Shown piece after piece: positions 9,801-16,779 of a stretch of DNA of 32,402 nt. The stretch is taken from positions 1 through 32,402 of IMG/VR virus record IMGVR_UViG_3300025483_000045; one strand, 5' to 3'. Made by a program: the position numbers and the translations under genes. Numbering within the stretch: the first letter of the stretch is position 1; every line of letters starts with the position of its first letter. The stretch is from a virus. The notes below the pieces were generated by a model that worked only from the letters and a program-made list of their open reading frames with translations, had not been told where the DNA came from and made no database searches.

Positions 9801-10060
9801 CCAGGTAGTGCAGGTTGATCACCAATAATTGCATAGCCTTCTGCTGCAGCTTTGGACCGTATAATTTTTTGCTGCTCGATATCAGCGCCTTTTACAGTGG
9901 GAGAGTATTCCACCGGCACATCAAAGCCTTGATTAGCCATCCTATCTTTTTGCGATAACTGATCTAAGAATTCTAAGTTATTGACGTTCTTAGTATCTGG
10001 TTTAACAAATTTATCTTTGACGGATTTTACTACGTCTACTATAGGATCATACTTAGCCAT
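3806..10060 (-). CDS. Giant polyvalent internal virion (ejection) protein, 2084 aa, with ART-like domains
   Basis: It occupies the place of the largest T7 internal virion protein (gp16). Residues about 165-310 form a conserved phage domain with H256-D-Y-Y-G-H261, GEE (272-274) and ETRGQN (295-300). Residues about 365-450 begin LSHMSG and continue IDPEYYGSGLSGRT, resembling an ADP-ribosyltransferase (ART)-type fold of phage polyvalent proteins. Residues about 571-895 match the ART-PolyVal type: AWHGSPHSFNKF (H576), GEGAQAYGYGSYF (Y604), LDWDLPLDEQ, LGIQGIQFAD and NYVVFDDNLITI. A hydrophobic segment lies near 519-535. The C-terminal half has features of large polyvalent proteins, such as LLSGPKTHARNFFGN (1463-1477) and RYDRWGN (about 1903). 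No transglycosylase motif is seen. I infer that it is packaged and injected, and modifies host targets. Family assignments are from memory of motifs and were not searched. Confidence 0.8.
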   Translation of the reverse strand: MAKYDPIVDVVKSVKDKFVKPDTKNVNNLEFLDQLSQKDRMANQGFDVPVEYSPTVKGADIEQQKIIRSKAAAEGYAIIGDQPALPGAPSTPNITDLGPAYVGQNSDIKNSAIEYTSNASIPYSEPKVYKKNDEIFSEAVAEEFDYMKQNPNSPRVKKAYNALIKETEAQYEQMLKDGVTPFFIRGENPYAGSPYAALRDISENKRIGIFPTKDGYGSGNETWDVMDPKNNPLVGESKYVLDGEPLLFNDMFRAVHDYYGHAKSGVGFRAAGEEMAYQSHSGMFSPLAMRAVAVETRGQNSWLNYGPQGDINRTAKFDDTTFAQQKTGLLPNWSVVENTPLGDQRLSYIQRAGNDGVLGRLAGAVDDDGIVTLSHMSGSRQNLDRIDPEYYGSGLSGRTVSERNLAASDDFAKRWYGGVNTKENPYAGEVGLGPNPHSVDIRVEQIYDIASDPDNLFSKIAEKTIYGGRRSRQERYNELSNLIDENGYSAMLQSTPQGNVVAVFDVMKTKSKQKGYADMKLLYAIPAAALGFTEVVMNNKQHIVEAMAVAGGFASFSSDSEASAGSLGKTVINAWHGSPHSFNKFDSNYIGSGEGAQAYGYGSYFGGRKETGESYRESLSNETHLNGFNVGGVVYDRGTPQFKAISELRENGEKGALELLESYQADLKNGDAYIIDMGGQEYIDTYVKTINDLKDVDPANIEPQLGNLYNVEIDAEPDQMLDWDLPLDEQSDFVKERLSEAGIDLGTKEGRKLYYTIKPNATNPKEASDALKALGIQGIQFADGASRNLPIKMIAKRWREVLPDDAGFDEVRELIDDGHFSAKQTELLEALEADDYLGFDYPAEAIEAAFGGNISDWDPSPRLTKAIRDSRSLGSKNYVVFDDNLITIKSKNGKIIGGTSAVAAAAIASEESYAKDIDANMSQDFADREQAAYERATGTFESVDPQVEWDKQLAEMEQFDVDMMLASGAPGGMGIPISAITALPGIAAQAVGGLAEAVQNIDKTLNSFTDFTQNLMPEMNKGMPNDKYYAGIELLMDGDITNEQFNVFSETGELPEGVDINQESAPATVARVLEAAMGQPENVAEDVTKMGVQFFVPFTQFQKGLKSIGWTAEKGLSAAGRTLAAEALVANTAFDPFEDQFGKLLQDLGVESEFLDWITTKDSEAEARLKTTLDVVGVAAGFEGVTAAVGSETSKKLFKAMLNNKASKAALASIGTFYAARKGFKEQTAQEVAEEAVDIQKQRFDAFKSEAGDPDAPAYNMGAGSIDEVEINFARINTDDDVKELIQNLADEDISEINAARRGKVGWDQTSLEADKLDAFQVLADRRVGEPLNAAQTVAVRNLWAQSGRRSMDLANEVALNPSPLNMIAYKRQLVIHSAIQREVLGARAETARALNAWRMPADDKQLTTLVDELSNETNIQEIAKRHVALSEAGSAEQVEAFVNGTAWAKTRDAVAQAWYFALLSGPKTHARNFFGNALTTMLRPAELSLAARMPGMDTIQKGEAAASLYGMTMGMIRGLRVSKETGEMGTVWQAVKNNKSGFGVGKVDQPMITGLDPQRWNLEPGTIKYNIAAVVNGTLSVPGRALTASDELFTTMNFDMEIHRLAFKKVDEMIERGEITEPMRQQQMEELLNNPEEYMILTAQAQGKRQVFTDIPEKTEFNVAWNSISQLPVLGKIVQPFRNTPYNIGLYTFERTPLAPVVKRYRDAINAGGEAKEMAIAQQTMGTAIMLVGADLTMSGHLTGNGPADADDRREWLLTHKPYSVRWEDPNTGEFKHVSYRGMEPIGGLLSMMATVTEILQATEGEEPTDEIKELMVATSAAVASSMSVQNYMTGVSDFFEMMNDPTVKADRYFNKIVSTLAVPSAVNEYAKMQDPVMRHAQTMADMIKARTPGLSNQLPARYDRWGNERTRRSDMGKVYDAVSPFYKSSIKPQPIDIELSRLRKVVKLPGGNQSFSKPYGGGSIEVKLRKDYPAAYYRMVQLAGNEITKTQNGAPITTNGFVSQGGTLQEELNLLVTGQHQSSGMYNMFTDGEDGGKAAFIQSILNQYRLAAKAQVLIEYPDLQREVNTRSNTPKYKFQETN

Positions 10061-10070
10061 GTATTTACTC

Positions 10071-11555
10071 TTATAAGTTTTGTTGTGATTGCGATATACT
10101 TTCTAAAGCATTTACTGCGCCTGGTGCAATATCTTGCAGGATTTTCTCTGCAGCAATTCTAGCCTCATCGGTAGTAGCCGTTGGGTTTTGTCTTTTCCAG
10201 CTTAGATAAGCCTGTTTAGCTTTGTATACTGAAGCTGTGTAGTTTCTCACTGATAAACCTCTAAAGGTTTCAATAGCACCATCATATACGCCCATGCCTT
10301 CATCAAACCGTGAAGCATCTGACATATCTATTAAAGTTTTATAATTAGTAGAAGATAACCTACCTTCTCTTACTAATTCTATTGATTGTGCTTTTATAGC
10401 ATCCATTGCTTCAAAGTCTTGCGCAACAATAGCATCACTTAAATCTGCGAAGAGTCCATTGTATGCTACTACGTTCTGCTCTACTACTTTACCCCTGGCT
10501 AATTCTGACCATTGCTTAAATTCAGTGGGGCTAAGATCTGACCTAAATGCTTGCACCTGATCAGGCGTAATATCATTACCCATATCAACCAGGGTTTTAT
10601 TAGCTTCTTGATTGCGCTGAACTAAATTAGCTTCTTCAGCTAAACCTGCATCATTATCTATTTTAATAGTTAATGCCTGGGTATCTGCATATTCCTGTAG
10701 ATAAGATTGCATATCAGTGGCGGCTTGTACTGGTGTCCAACCTGACATTTTTTTAATCTGGCTATTACTACCATCTGTTATCTGACGGTTTCTGGTTTTA
10801 TTAATATACTTCTGAGCACCAGGTAAATCATCTTGATCTATAAAATCCTGAATAATTGAATTGTTAGCAGCTTTAACAAAATCTTGGCGAATCCCTCTTT
10901 TCTCATTTACCTTCTCTAGCTCAGTTAGATTAACTGAACCATCAATAAGAAAATCATAATCTTCAACGGTTCGTTGAATTCTGGTCTCATCAAAATTAAC
11001 ATCCGTAACAGACTCCATAATACTCTGCCTGGAGGCAGTAATAGTATCAACTTCTACCTGCTTCGCTGCAGCCATAGAATCAGCCATTGCGCGTTTTCTT
11101 ATCTCTGCTTCATACCTTGCACTTACCGTATCGTACTGTCTAGCTGCAACACCGGCTAGTGGCCCTGCATCATCAAGAAGGCTAGTTCTTCGTGCGTCTT
11201 TAGCAGCAACATAAGCCTGGGGGTTATCTTTGTATTGTGTAGCAAGAACACCTAGCTCGTTAACAGAATCATTTAATACTGATTGCTCATAAGCATTAGA
11301 CACTTGCCGGTTGTACAGCTGGGCCGCTTTGTTACCACGATCACTTAGCGCTGGAGCGCCCGTAGCAGGGTCATAAGCATCTGCCTGCTTCTGTGCTTCG
11401 TTAGTATTTTTTCTTCCATACGCTTGCGCTGTTGCGCTTAAAGCAGTGCTAGTAAAACCAGCTAATGAATTCTGTATAGAAGCGTATTGATTAGAAGTAT
11501 TAACCGGATTTAACTGGTACGGCTGATAGTCCCGTTGATATCTTTTAGCAGCCAT
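10071..11555 (-). CDS. Internal virion protein, gp15-like position, 494 aa
   Basis: Mostly helical, Ala/Gln/Asp-rich protein without catalytic motifs. Starts MAAKRYQRDYQPYQLNP, then long amphipathic helices. By gene order (nozzle, small helical protein, this protein, giant protein, fibre) it is the counterpart of T7 gp15, part of the core that is ejected to form a DNA channel across the envelope. Sequence similarity to gp15 itself is not obvious to me. It starts at the stop of the 152-residue gene (11555), and ten bases separate its stop from the giant gene's start, consistent with co-expression. Confidence 0.65.
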   Translation of the reverse strand: MAAKRYQRDYQPYQLNPVNTSNQYASIQNSLAGFTSTALSATAQAYGRKNTNEAQKQADAYDPATGAPALSDRGNKAAQLYNRQVSNAYEQSVLNDSVNELGVLATQYKDNPQAYVAAKDARRTSLLDDAGPLAGVAARQYDTVSARYEAEIRKRAMADSMAAAKQVEVDTITASRQSIMESVTDVNFDETRIQRTVEDYDFLIDGSVNLTELEKVNEKRGIRQDFVKAANNSIIQDFIDQDDLPGAQKYINKTRNRQITDGSNSQIKKMSGWTPVQAATDMQSYLQEYADTQALTIKIDNDAGLAEEANLVQRNQEANKTLVDMGNDITPDQVQAFRSDLSPTEFKQWSELARGKVVEQNVVAYNGLFADLSDAIVAQDFEAMDAIKAQSIELVREGRLSSTNYKTLIDMSDASRFDEGMGVYDGAIETFRGLSVRNYTASVYKAKQAYLSWKRQNPTATTDEARIAAEKILQDIAPGAVNALESISQSQQNL

Positions 11556-12013
11556 TATCCTACATCCGTCTTAGTTAGGCCCGTCCCACCCATACTGTAG
11601 GCAGCATTAGTTCCAGATATCAGTGTTTGACCAGCTGCAATATTGCCCCGTCTTCTTGCCAGGCTTGCATTAGTCTTAGCACTTTTCCGCAGATTACTCG
11701 CATTTATAGTGGCACCTAAGTCTGATCTGGTTTGCTCTGCTTCTGCTTGACCTATATCTGTCAACATAATGTTATAAGTAGATCCAGACAATCCTGCTCC
11801 CGAAGCGCCAGATCCAGCCATCTGGGATGACATTGCCTGCAACAACTTTTCTTTTCTGGCAATTGTCTGCTCATTAGCTGCGCTCTTGGCCTGCTCTGCT
11901 GCCATTGCTGCATCGTTTTCTATAGCTACAGCTTCCGCACTTGCAGCTTTACGCTGCATAACCATGCTACCGGCTGTCATTGCTATCATCATTGGTACTG
12001 CTGCTGCGCCCAT
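11555..12013 (-). CDS. Internal virion protein, gp14-like, 152 aa
   Basis: Begins with a hydrophobic segment (AAAVPMMIAMTAGSMVMQ), then a long Ala/Glu/Lys-rich helix, a Gly/Ser turn region (GSGASGAGLSGSTYN) and a second helical part. This 'hydrophobic start, long coiled helix, GSGxxxSG' layout is usual for the small ejection proteins of T7-type podoviruses (gp14-like), which insert in the outer membrane. It shares its start base with the stop of the nozzle gene (12013) and its end with the start of the next gene (11555), so the three are probably coupled. Confidence 0.7.
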   Translation of the reverse strand: MGAAAVPMMIAMTAGSMVMQRKAASAEAVAIENDAAMAAEQAKSAANEQTIARKEKLLQAMSSQMAGSGASGAGLSGSTYNIMLTDIGQAEAEQTRSDLGATINASNLRKSAKTNASLARRRGNIAAGQTLISGTNAAYSMGGTGLTKTDVG

Positions 12014-14037
12014 TACCCATTTACCTCTAGTGCTATACCCAGTATGGTCATCCCAACTGGATCAGTATGATTAATTGTAATCTGTTGTGTCTTTGCCCAT
12101 CCTAATATGGGGGTGTCTTTTCTGCCAGTAAAAGGTGTTGGTACAGTATCAAACGGATCTCCTACACGTCTATCTGGCAATCTATTGCCGTTAACAATTA
12201 AGCCTAAAGAATTGCTTAACTCTAAAGTAACTTTGTTTACTCTGATTTCTTGCGCCAGGTTTCTACCTGCACCTGAATCCTGAGATATCGGCATAGTCTT
12301 CAAAGTAGCATCATACTCCAATCCTATACGAACACTAACTACTGAACGCTCTAAAGTTATCTGCCCACTTGCAACAACTCGATCTAAAAGTACAGCGCCA
12401 TCACCTACGACTTTAACAGTCTTACCCTCCAGGTGTGCAAGGCCGGTAACAACATTACTGTTAACAGCTGGATTATAGATACTTGAATCAGTGTAAAAGT
12501 CTTCATCACCTTTTTCTAAATAGTAAACAGTTGCGCCATTAACAACACGCTTACAAACCATATACAAATCACTAAACGCTACCGCTATACTTGTGTAGTT
12601 ACCATCAGTATTCCATATCGACCAGGCTGATACATTTTGATCTTTAAGAGTATTAAAGACCGCCATAGTCCCATCTGAATTTACAGCATGAATGTAGTTT
12701 GCATCTTCTGAAGAAGTACCACGAACCGCATCTAATTCAATAGGGTCTCGTATTAAAGATGGAGCTAAATAAGATATTGACGGTGCAGTAAACTTTCTTC
12801 CCTGCTCAGTAAACATTTCCCGTATTGCTTTACCAGTCCTCTGTACAAAAGTAACGCTACCTTCGATATCAGTAGGCTTTACTGCTGCAGCCCCATACCT
12901 GGTGTGATTTAATATTCTTATATTAGCGGGTGTAATTGGATCAAACTCATTCTGGAATACTACGAACTCACCACCAGTAGTAAACACTTGCAAGGTAGTA
13001 GAAGAGTAGATAGCTGTGATCTTGTTGTTCTGATCTGTCTGCAAACTGTACTGTATACCCTGGTCATCACGCGAACGGCCAAAAGCAAAGTTAAAATACG
13101 AATTAACAAAAGAACCCCATACGGTAGTAGGTAATGCTTGTGATCCACCAAACCAAAGCCTGCCTTCGTGAAAAGTGCAAGTTTTAGGCCACCCTCTAGT
13201 ATTGGACCATACTGGTTCAGTTCTAGGGGAGCCATCTTGTGTTGTGGTTACTGCCACTGAGCCAGATCCGCCATCAATTCTACGACCTGACATTTGACGC
13301 CAATTTTTAGCTGCTGTGCCTGCGAATGTAACATCAAATACATTCGCGGAAGCTCTAACAACTGTTATGCCTGTATCTGGTGTATTTACCAGATCTAACA
13401 ATACATCACGGATATCATCTGCATGACTGGCATTATCGCTGTATGTAAGCGTCTCAGTATCAATACTTTCCAGGTTTAATTTATAGCCAGCGCCAGTCGC
13501 AAAGCTGCCGCTAAAACTTAATCTTTGAATCTCCGATATTGCAGTAGGTGACTGAGAATCATTAAAATCATTTTCAGGAATACTATCATTGGTAAAAGCA
13601 ACATCAACAATAGTAAAGTCTGCATCCGTAGCTCCTCTTGTGATAATTCTAGGAACATGAAGAGGATGAGTAATAAGCATATCATCGCCAGACTGCGCAA
13701 AATCTACTTCAAATAATTGCGCTTGTGTATAGGTAGTAACAATCGTATCTACCATGATATCTGTATCGGCGCGTAAAACTGATATCTTGTTGTTGGTGAA
13801 AGCCAAAACGTAACGCTGCTCTGACGACATAACTAAAGGAATTATTCTGCAAGCACCGTCTAATGCTGTAATAAACTTAAAGCCTTCTCTACGTCTAGCT
13901 CCACCCTGGGGTATAAACTTAATGTTATCCGCCTTCTCTACACCCTGGAAGTATTGCTGAGTGTCCAGGCGAGCTCGCATAGTCTCATCTAAAACGCCAT
14001 TGTTAAAACTGGATTGCAGCTGATACGTCTTTGGCAT
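12013..14037 (-). CDS. Tail nozzle protein (tail tubular protein B, T7 gp12-like), 674 aa
   Basis: The N-terminus has the hallmark of the family: 'QSSFNNGVLDETMRARLDTQQYFQGVEKADN' shortened as SFNNGVLDE...R.D...Y..G, then 'PQGGARRREGFKFI'. In the middle, 'PVWSNTRGWPKTCTFHEGRLWFGGS' matches the conserved GWP...RL-x-FGG segment. The product forms the nozzle at the tail end in complex with the gp11-like ring. At 674 residues it is slightly shorter than T7 gp12 (794). It follows the gp11-like gene by three bases, the normal order, and continues into the internal virion genes. Confidence 0.9.
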   Translation of the reverse strand: MPKTYQLQSSFNNGVLDETMRARLDTQQYFQGVEKADNIKFIPQGGARRREGFKFITALDGACRIIPLVMSSEQRYVLAFTNNKISVLRADTDIMVDTIVTTYTQAQLFEVDFAQSGDDMLITHPLHVPRIITRGATDADFTIVDVAFTNDSIPENDFNDSQSPTAISEIQRLSFSGSFATGAGYKLNLESIDTETLTYSDNASHADDIRDVLLDLVNTPDTGITVVRASANVFDVTFAGTAAKNWRQMSGRRIDGGSGSVAVTTTQDGSPRTEPVWSNTRGWPKTCTFHEGRLWFGGSQALPTTVWGSFVNSYFNFAFGRSRDDQGIQYSLQTDQNNKITAIYSSTTLQVFTTGGEFVVFQNEFDPITPANIRILNHTRYGAAAVKPTDIEGSVTFVQRTGKAIREMFTEQGRKFTAPSISYLAPSLIRDPIELDAVRGTSSEDANYIHAVNSDGTMAVFNTLKDQNVSAWSIWNTDGNYTSIAVAFSDLYMVCKRVVNGATVYYLEKGDEDFYTDSSIYNPAVNSNVVTGLAHLEGKTVKVVGDGAVLLDRVVASGQITLERSVVSVRIGLEYDATLKTMPISQDSGAGRNLAQEIRVNKVTLELSNSLGLIVNGNRLPDRRVGDPFDTVPTPFTGRKDTPILGWAKTQQITINHTDPVGMTILGIALEVNG

Positions 14038-14040
14038 AAA

Positions 14041-14589
14041 TTAAGACCTTACTTGAACATACGGGCGACTTACTATTGGAGTTGAAGGACGACCTTGCGC
14101 ATCTTTAAATGCAGCCTTCTTATATGAATCTATTGCCGTTTCCTGCATAGCTTGTCGCATGGTTTGGTTATTGGTAATAGATAATGCAAACTTCTCAGCC
14201 AGGTGCGCTGCCAGGCATTCAACAAAGTAAGCAGGGAATGCGCTTTCATCTGGTCTAAATATATAGTCCAGCTGTAAAGAATTTTGGTTAGAGTATATTT
14301 TGTCTTCATATATTTCGTATGAAGTCTTAGGGTAAACCCGAATAGGCATTAACAAATCACTAGGCAATTGAAACGCATTGTTCCATTCGTTTAACGGTGT
14401 AGCTGTTAGTTTACTTAGTGAGGCTTTACCTACAGCAAACCGCCATCTTGTAGCAGTAAGCAAAGAGTCCCTGGTTGTATCGTAAAGGTTAGAGGCAACA
14501 ACACCTGACACACCCTCATCGAAAGAGTTTATAGGCGCTTCGCCAATTAATAATAAAGCCTGGGAAACAATATCAAACTTACTCGACAT
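14041..14589 (-). CDS. Tail adaptor protein (tail tubular protein A, T7 gp11-like), 182 aa
   Basis: Matches the gp11 family pattern: N-terminal 'FDIVSQALLLIGEAPINSFDE', 'A-x-x-LYDTTRDSLLTATRWRFA' and a later 'FPAYFVECLAAHLAEKFA' helix. Members form a ring under the portal that gates the tail. Its length is close to T7 gp11 (196 aa). It is the first gene after the terminator at 14608-14651. I see no strong separate promoter, so it probably depends on read-through from the capsid unit. Confidence 0.9.
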   Translation of the reverse strand: MSSKFDIVSQALLLIGEAPINSFDEGVSGVVASNLYDTTRDSLLTATRWRFAVGKASLSKLTATPLNEWNNAFQLPSDLLMPIRVYPKTSYEIYEDKIYSNQNSLQLDYIFRPDESAFPAYFVECLAAHLAEKFALSITNNQTMRQAMQETAIDSYKKAAFKDAQGRPSTPIVSRPYVQVRS

Positions 14590-14607
14590 ACAATATCACC
14601 TATAAAT

Positions 14608-14651
14608 AAAAAAGCGGAGCCTACTACAGTGTGGTGTCCGTAGCAGACTCC
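14608..14651 (-). terminator. Rho-independent terminator after the capsid unit
   Basis: On the minus strand GGAGTCTGCTAC (14651-14640) pairs with GTAGTAGGCTCC (14627-14616): a 12-bp stem with two G-U pairs and a 12-base loop, followed after GC by six T's (14613-14608). It lies just after the 84-residue head gene and before the gp11-like gene. Confidence 0.8.
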
Positions 14652-14677
14652 TATCCTAAGCGGAGAGCAAGGATTAG

Positions 14678-14932
14678 TTACGCAAACGTCAAAGCGCGTG
14701 AAGCAGTCATAGTGTAGTTAACACCGGTAACTGTAAACGTGTTGAAGCCTACGCCATTGTTAGCAATGATTAAGATAACATCATCTGCTTTAACGCCGTA
14801 ATCTACCGCTTTATTGAAGTAGTTAGCTCCACGGATTGCTGCAATTGTTGCGTCTTCTTCGTATTTCCATAAAACACCAGCGTCACTGTTACCGCCGCTG
14901 ATTCGTTCCAAAGTACCATCTGTAAAAGCCAT
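14678..14932 (-). CDS. Small putative head (decoration) protein, 84 aa
   Basis: Compact beta-rich protein: MAFTDGTLERISGGNSDAG at the start, then 'VLWKYEEDATIAAIRGANYF' and 'DVILIIANNGVGFNTFTVTGV'. I do not recognise a named family with certainty; small proteins of this make-up next to podoviral capsid genes are often head structural proteins. It shares one transcription unit with the capsid gene, isolated by terminators at 15995-16017 and 14608-14651, so it should be made at a high level, which fits a decoration or head-stabilising role. The role is inferred from position. Confidence 0.65.
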   Translation of the reverse strand: MAFTDGTLERISGGNSDAGVLWKYEEDATIAAIRGANYFNKAVDYGVKADDVILIIANNGVGFNTFTVTGVNYTMTASRALTFA

Positions 14933-14979
14933 GATTATATTCCTCGAATTAATTAATTAGTTAAAGAAAACTACTGAGA

Positions 14980-15819
14980 TTAAACCTCAGTAGCCTGCAC
15001 TTTAACGATGCCAGTAGGATCAATTTTAGTTGCGCCAGCTTTCATGATGCCGTTAGTCAACCATGAAGTCTTTTCAGCAATATAGTTGATTTCAGTTTTC
15101 ATATCTAAACCAACTGCCATGCCTACTGAATCACGATGATAAGCGAAGCCATCATAAATATTGGCTGCTACAGACAATCCGCCTTCAGCACGAGTACCGA
15201 TAAATTTGAAGGTAAAACCAGCAAACGTATCAATCTGACCTTGCACTAATGTGCGGACTGAATTGTAATCAGCACTTGATACTTCTGTTGTTGCCAACAA
15301 AGAACCAGCTGATTTAGCGTTTAAGATAAAGATACGACCTTCTTCATCTACTTCGTTGTCATCCAGGATCTCTTTAGCTGCTAAGATCTTTGCTAAGTTC
15401 ATACCTGAACCGGCTGCACCAACATTAGTATCAACTGTTCCAGCGAAAGTACCAATATCCAAAGCATCAATAAGTAATTGATCTTTACGGCGACCTAATG
15501 CTTTAGCAATAGATGCAGCAAGTTCTGATTTCTCATCAAAGTTAACTTCAGCCTGGTCAAAGATATCTGTGTATTCTGGAGCATTCCAGTTTTCCAACGC
15601 GCAACTAACTAAGTTGTGCTGGATATCCATTGGCGTAACATCAGCTTGACTAGCTTTTTGGTTAGCCATGCCTTTGCCCATAGTACGGAATTTGTAGATA
15701 TCCGCTACTACGCCTGTGCGAAGTTTACAACAACCATCTAAACGGTTATTTCCTTGATAAACCTGGTGTACTAAGGAATCAAATTCCTGTTGTGCTACTG
15801 ACGATAATGTTTTACTCAT
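14980..15819 (-). CDS. Major capsid protein, 279 aa
   Basis: Resembles the podoviral/siphoviral 'phage capsid protein' family (Phage_capsid_2 type): 'LSSVAQQEFDSLVHQVYQG', 'MANQKASQADVTPMDIQHN', 'WNAPEYTDIFDQAEVNFDEK' and 'AKALGRRKDQLLIDAL', ending with 'GIVKVQATEV'. It should form the HK97-fold shell. The start ATG at 15819 follows a GAGGG ribosome site. It has its own strong promoter (15957-15986) and a structured leader of about 135 nt, and follows the scaffold gene after a terminator, so it is regulated separately from the upstream morphogenesis genes. Confidence 0.9.
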   Translation of the reverse strand: MSKTLSSVAQQEFDSLVHQVYQGNNRLDGCCKLRTGVVADIYKFRTMGKGMANQKASQADVTPMDIQHNLVSCALENWNAPEYTDIFDQAEVNFDEKSELAASIAKALGRRKDQLLIDALDIGTFAGTVDTNVGAAGSGMNLAKILAAKEILDDNEVDEEGRIFILNAKSAGSLLATTEVSSADYNSVRTLVQGQIDTFAGFTFKFIGTRAEGGLSVAANIYDGFAYHRDSVGMAVGLDMKTEINYIAEKTSWLTNGIMKAGATKIDPTGIVKVQATEV

Positions 15820-15885
15820 GGGAAAACCCTCATAAAATATGATTAAAGTTAAATTAGTTTTTAGCTATTTACTTCGGGTGTCCAG

Positions 15886-15940
15886 ATAGGGCCGATTTAA
15901 TAACTTAATTCGTTCCATATCCGGCCTATGAGTATAGGGT
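15886..15940 (-). promoter_or_regulatory. Structured leader of the capsid gene with mutually exclusive pairings
   Basis: Reading the minus strand, three elements occur: ACCCTAT (15940-15934), ATAGGCCGG (15929-15921) and ATCGGCCCTAT (15896-15886). The second can pair with the first (5-bp hairpin, ACTC loop) or with the third (longer, with a bulge), not both. This could be an mRNA-stabilising or switching structure; no known riboswitch is recognised. Confidence 0.35.
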
Positions 15941-15956
15941 ATCGGGGAATTGTTCT

Positions 15957-15986
15957 CTATTATCCTATTGTATAGGCATTTGTCAA
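15957..15986 (-). promoter_or_regulatory. Sigma-70-type promoter for the capsid unit
   Basis: Minus strand: perfect -35 TTGACA (15986-15981), 18-base spacer, -10 TAATAG (15962-15957). It starts a few bases after the terminator that ends the scaffold transcript, about 140 bases before the capsid start codon. Confidence 0.75.
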
Positions 15987-15994
15987 CTGTTTGT

Positions 15995-16017
15995 AAAAAA
16001 AAGGCCCCGAAGGGCCT
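15995..16017 (-). terminator. Rho-independent terminator after the scaffold gene
   Basis: Minus strand: AGGCCC-TTCG-GGGCCT hairpin (16017-16002) with a stable UUCG loop, running directly into a T tract (down to 15995). It is four bases past the scaffold stop codon and just upstream of the capsid promoter. Confidence 0.9.
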
Positions 16018-16021
16018 AACT

Positions 16022-16777
16022 CTATCTTTGGGCATTACCCATCAATCGTTGAACTTTTGCGCGGAATTGCGCATCTGTAGTGTATCTATTCATACCTTTT
16101 GCATCTGTTTCTCTAAACATCGCATCAATATCTTCTTTGGAATAAGCTGCAGCCTGCTGCTCTGTAGGCATTGGCAATGGTGAATTCCTTGATTTATCTA
16201 TCAGCGTTTCAAATAATAAGAGAGTATCAGCATCAGTAACAGCATTAGTAAAAGCATTGAATTGACTCTCATCTAAATTAGCTTTAGCCCAGCTTGATAC
16301 CTGGTTAACACGCGCCTGGCCCTGAGGTATTGAAGCAATCTGCTCTGCAGCATAATCTGCCGCTTCTGCCTGCTCTCTTGCCATCTCTTCTGCAGTGGCG
16401 CTAAAGTAGCCACCTAGCATACGATCAAGTCCTTCTTGTGACATATTCAGTTCTTGCGCAATAGGTGCAATAGCCTGGAATATAGGATCCTGGTCACTAA
16501 AATCGAAGTGTATACCTTCAGGAATATAAAGATCTTCAGGTAGATTAGCACTGTACGTTTCAGGTGCTCCTGTAAAGCCACCAAAGCGAGTTTCAAGCTC
16601 ACGATAAGCCTTTGCCTGCTCTTCTACATTACTGTACTTACCCTGGTTCAGCCACTCAGGTGCTTCTCCAGATCCAGGCATTGAATCATTCCAAGACCAG
16701 GGATCTACCCCACCAGTGGAAATTGCAGTATCTACTTCTGGTTCTTGGACCATGCCGCCATCTAATTCTTCACTCAT
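16022..16777 (-). CDS. Capsid scaffolding protein, 251 aa
   Basis: Acidic, Gln/Glu/Ala-rich, helical protein between portal and capsid genes, where podoviruses encode the scaffold. The N-terminus is disordered and acidic. A 'PEWLNQGKYSNVEEQAKAY' segment followed by 'ELETRFGGFTGAPE' is a pattern I associate with phage capsid assembly proteins, then 'YIPEGIHFDFSDQDPIFQ'. The C-terminus is basic (KVQRLMGNAQR), suited to contact the capsid protein. It is removed or recycled during head maturation in related phages. A terminator follows the stop at once. Confidence 0.8.
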   Translation of the reverse strand: MSEELDGGMVQEPEVDTAISTGGVDPWSWNDSMPGSGEAPEWLNQGKYSNVEEQAKAYRELETRFGGFTGAPETYSANLPEDLYIPEGIHFDFSDQDPIFQAIAPIAQELNMSQEGLDRMLGGYFSATAEEMAREQAEAADYAAEQIASIPQGQARVNQVSSWAKANLDESQFNAFTNAVTDADTLLLFETLIDKSRNSPLPMPTEQQAAAYSKEDIDAMFRETDAKGMNRYTTDAQFRAKVQRLMGNAQR

Positions 16778-16779
16778 AT

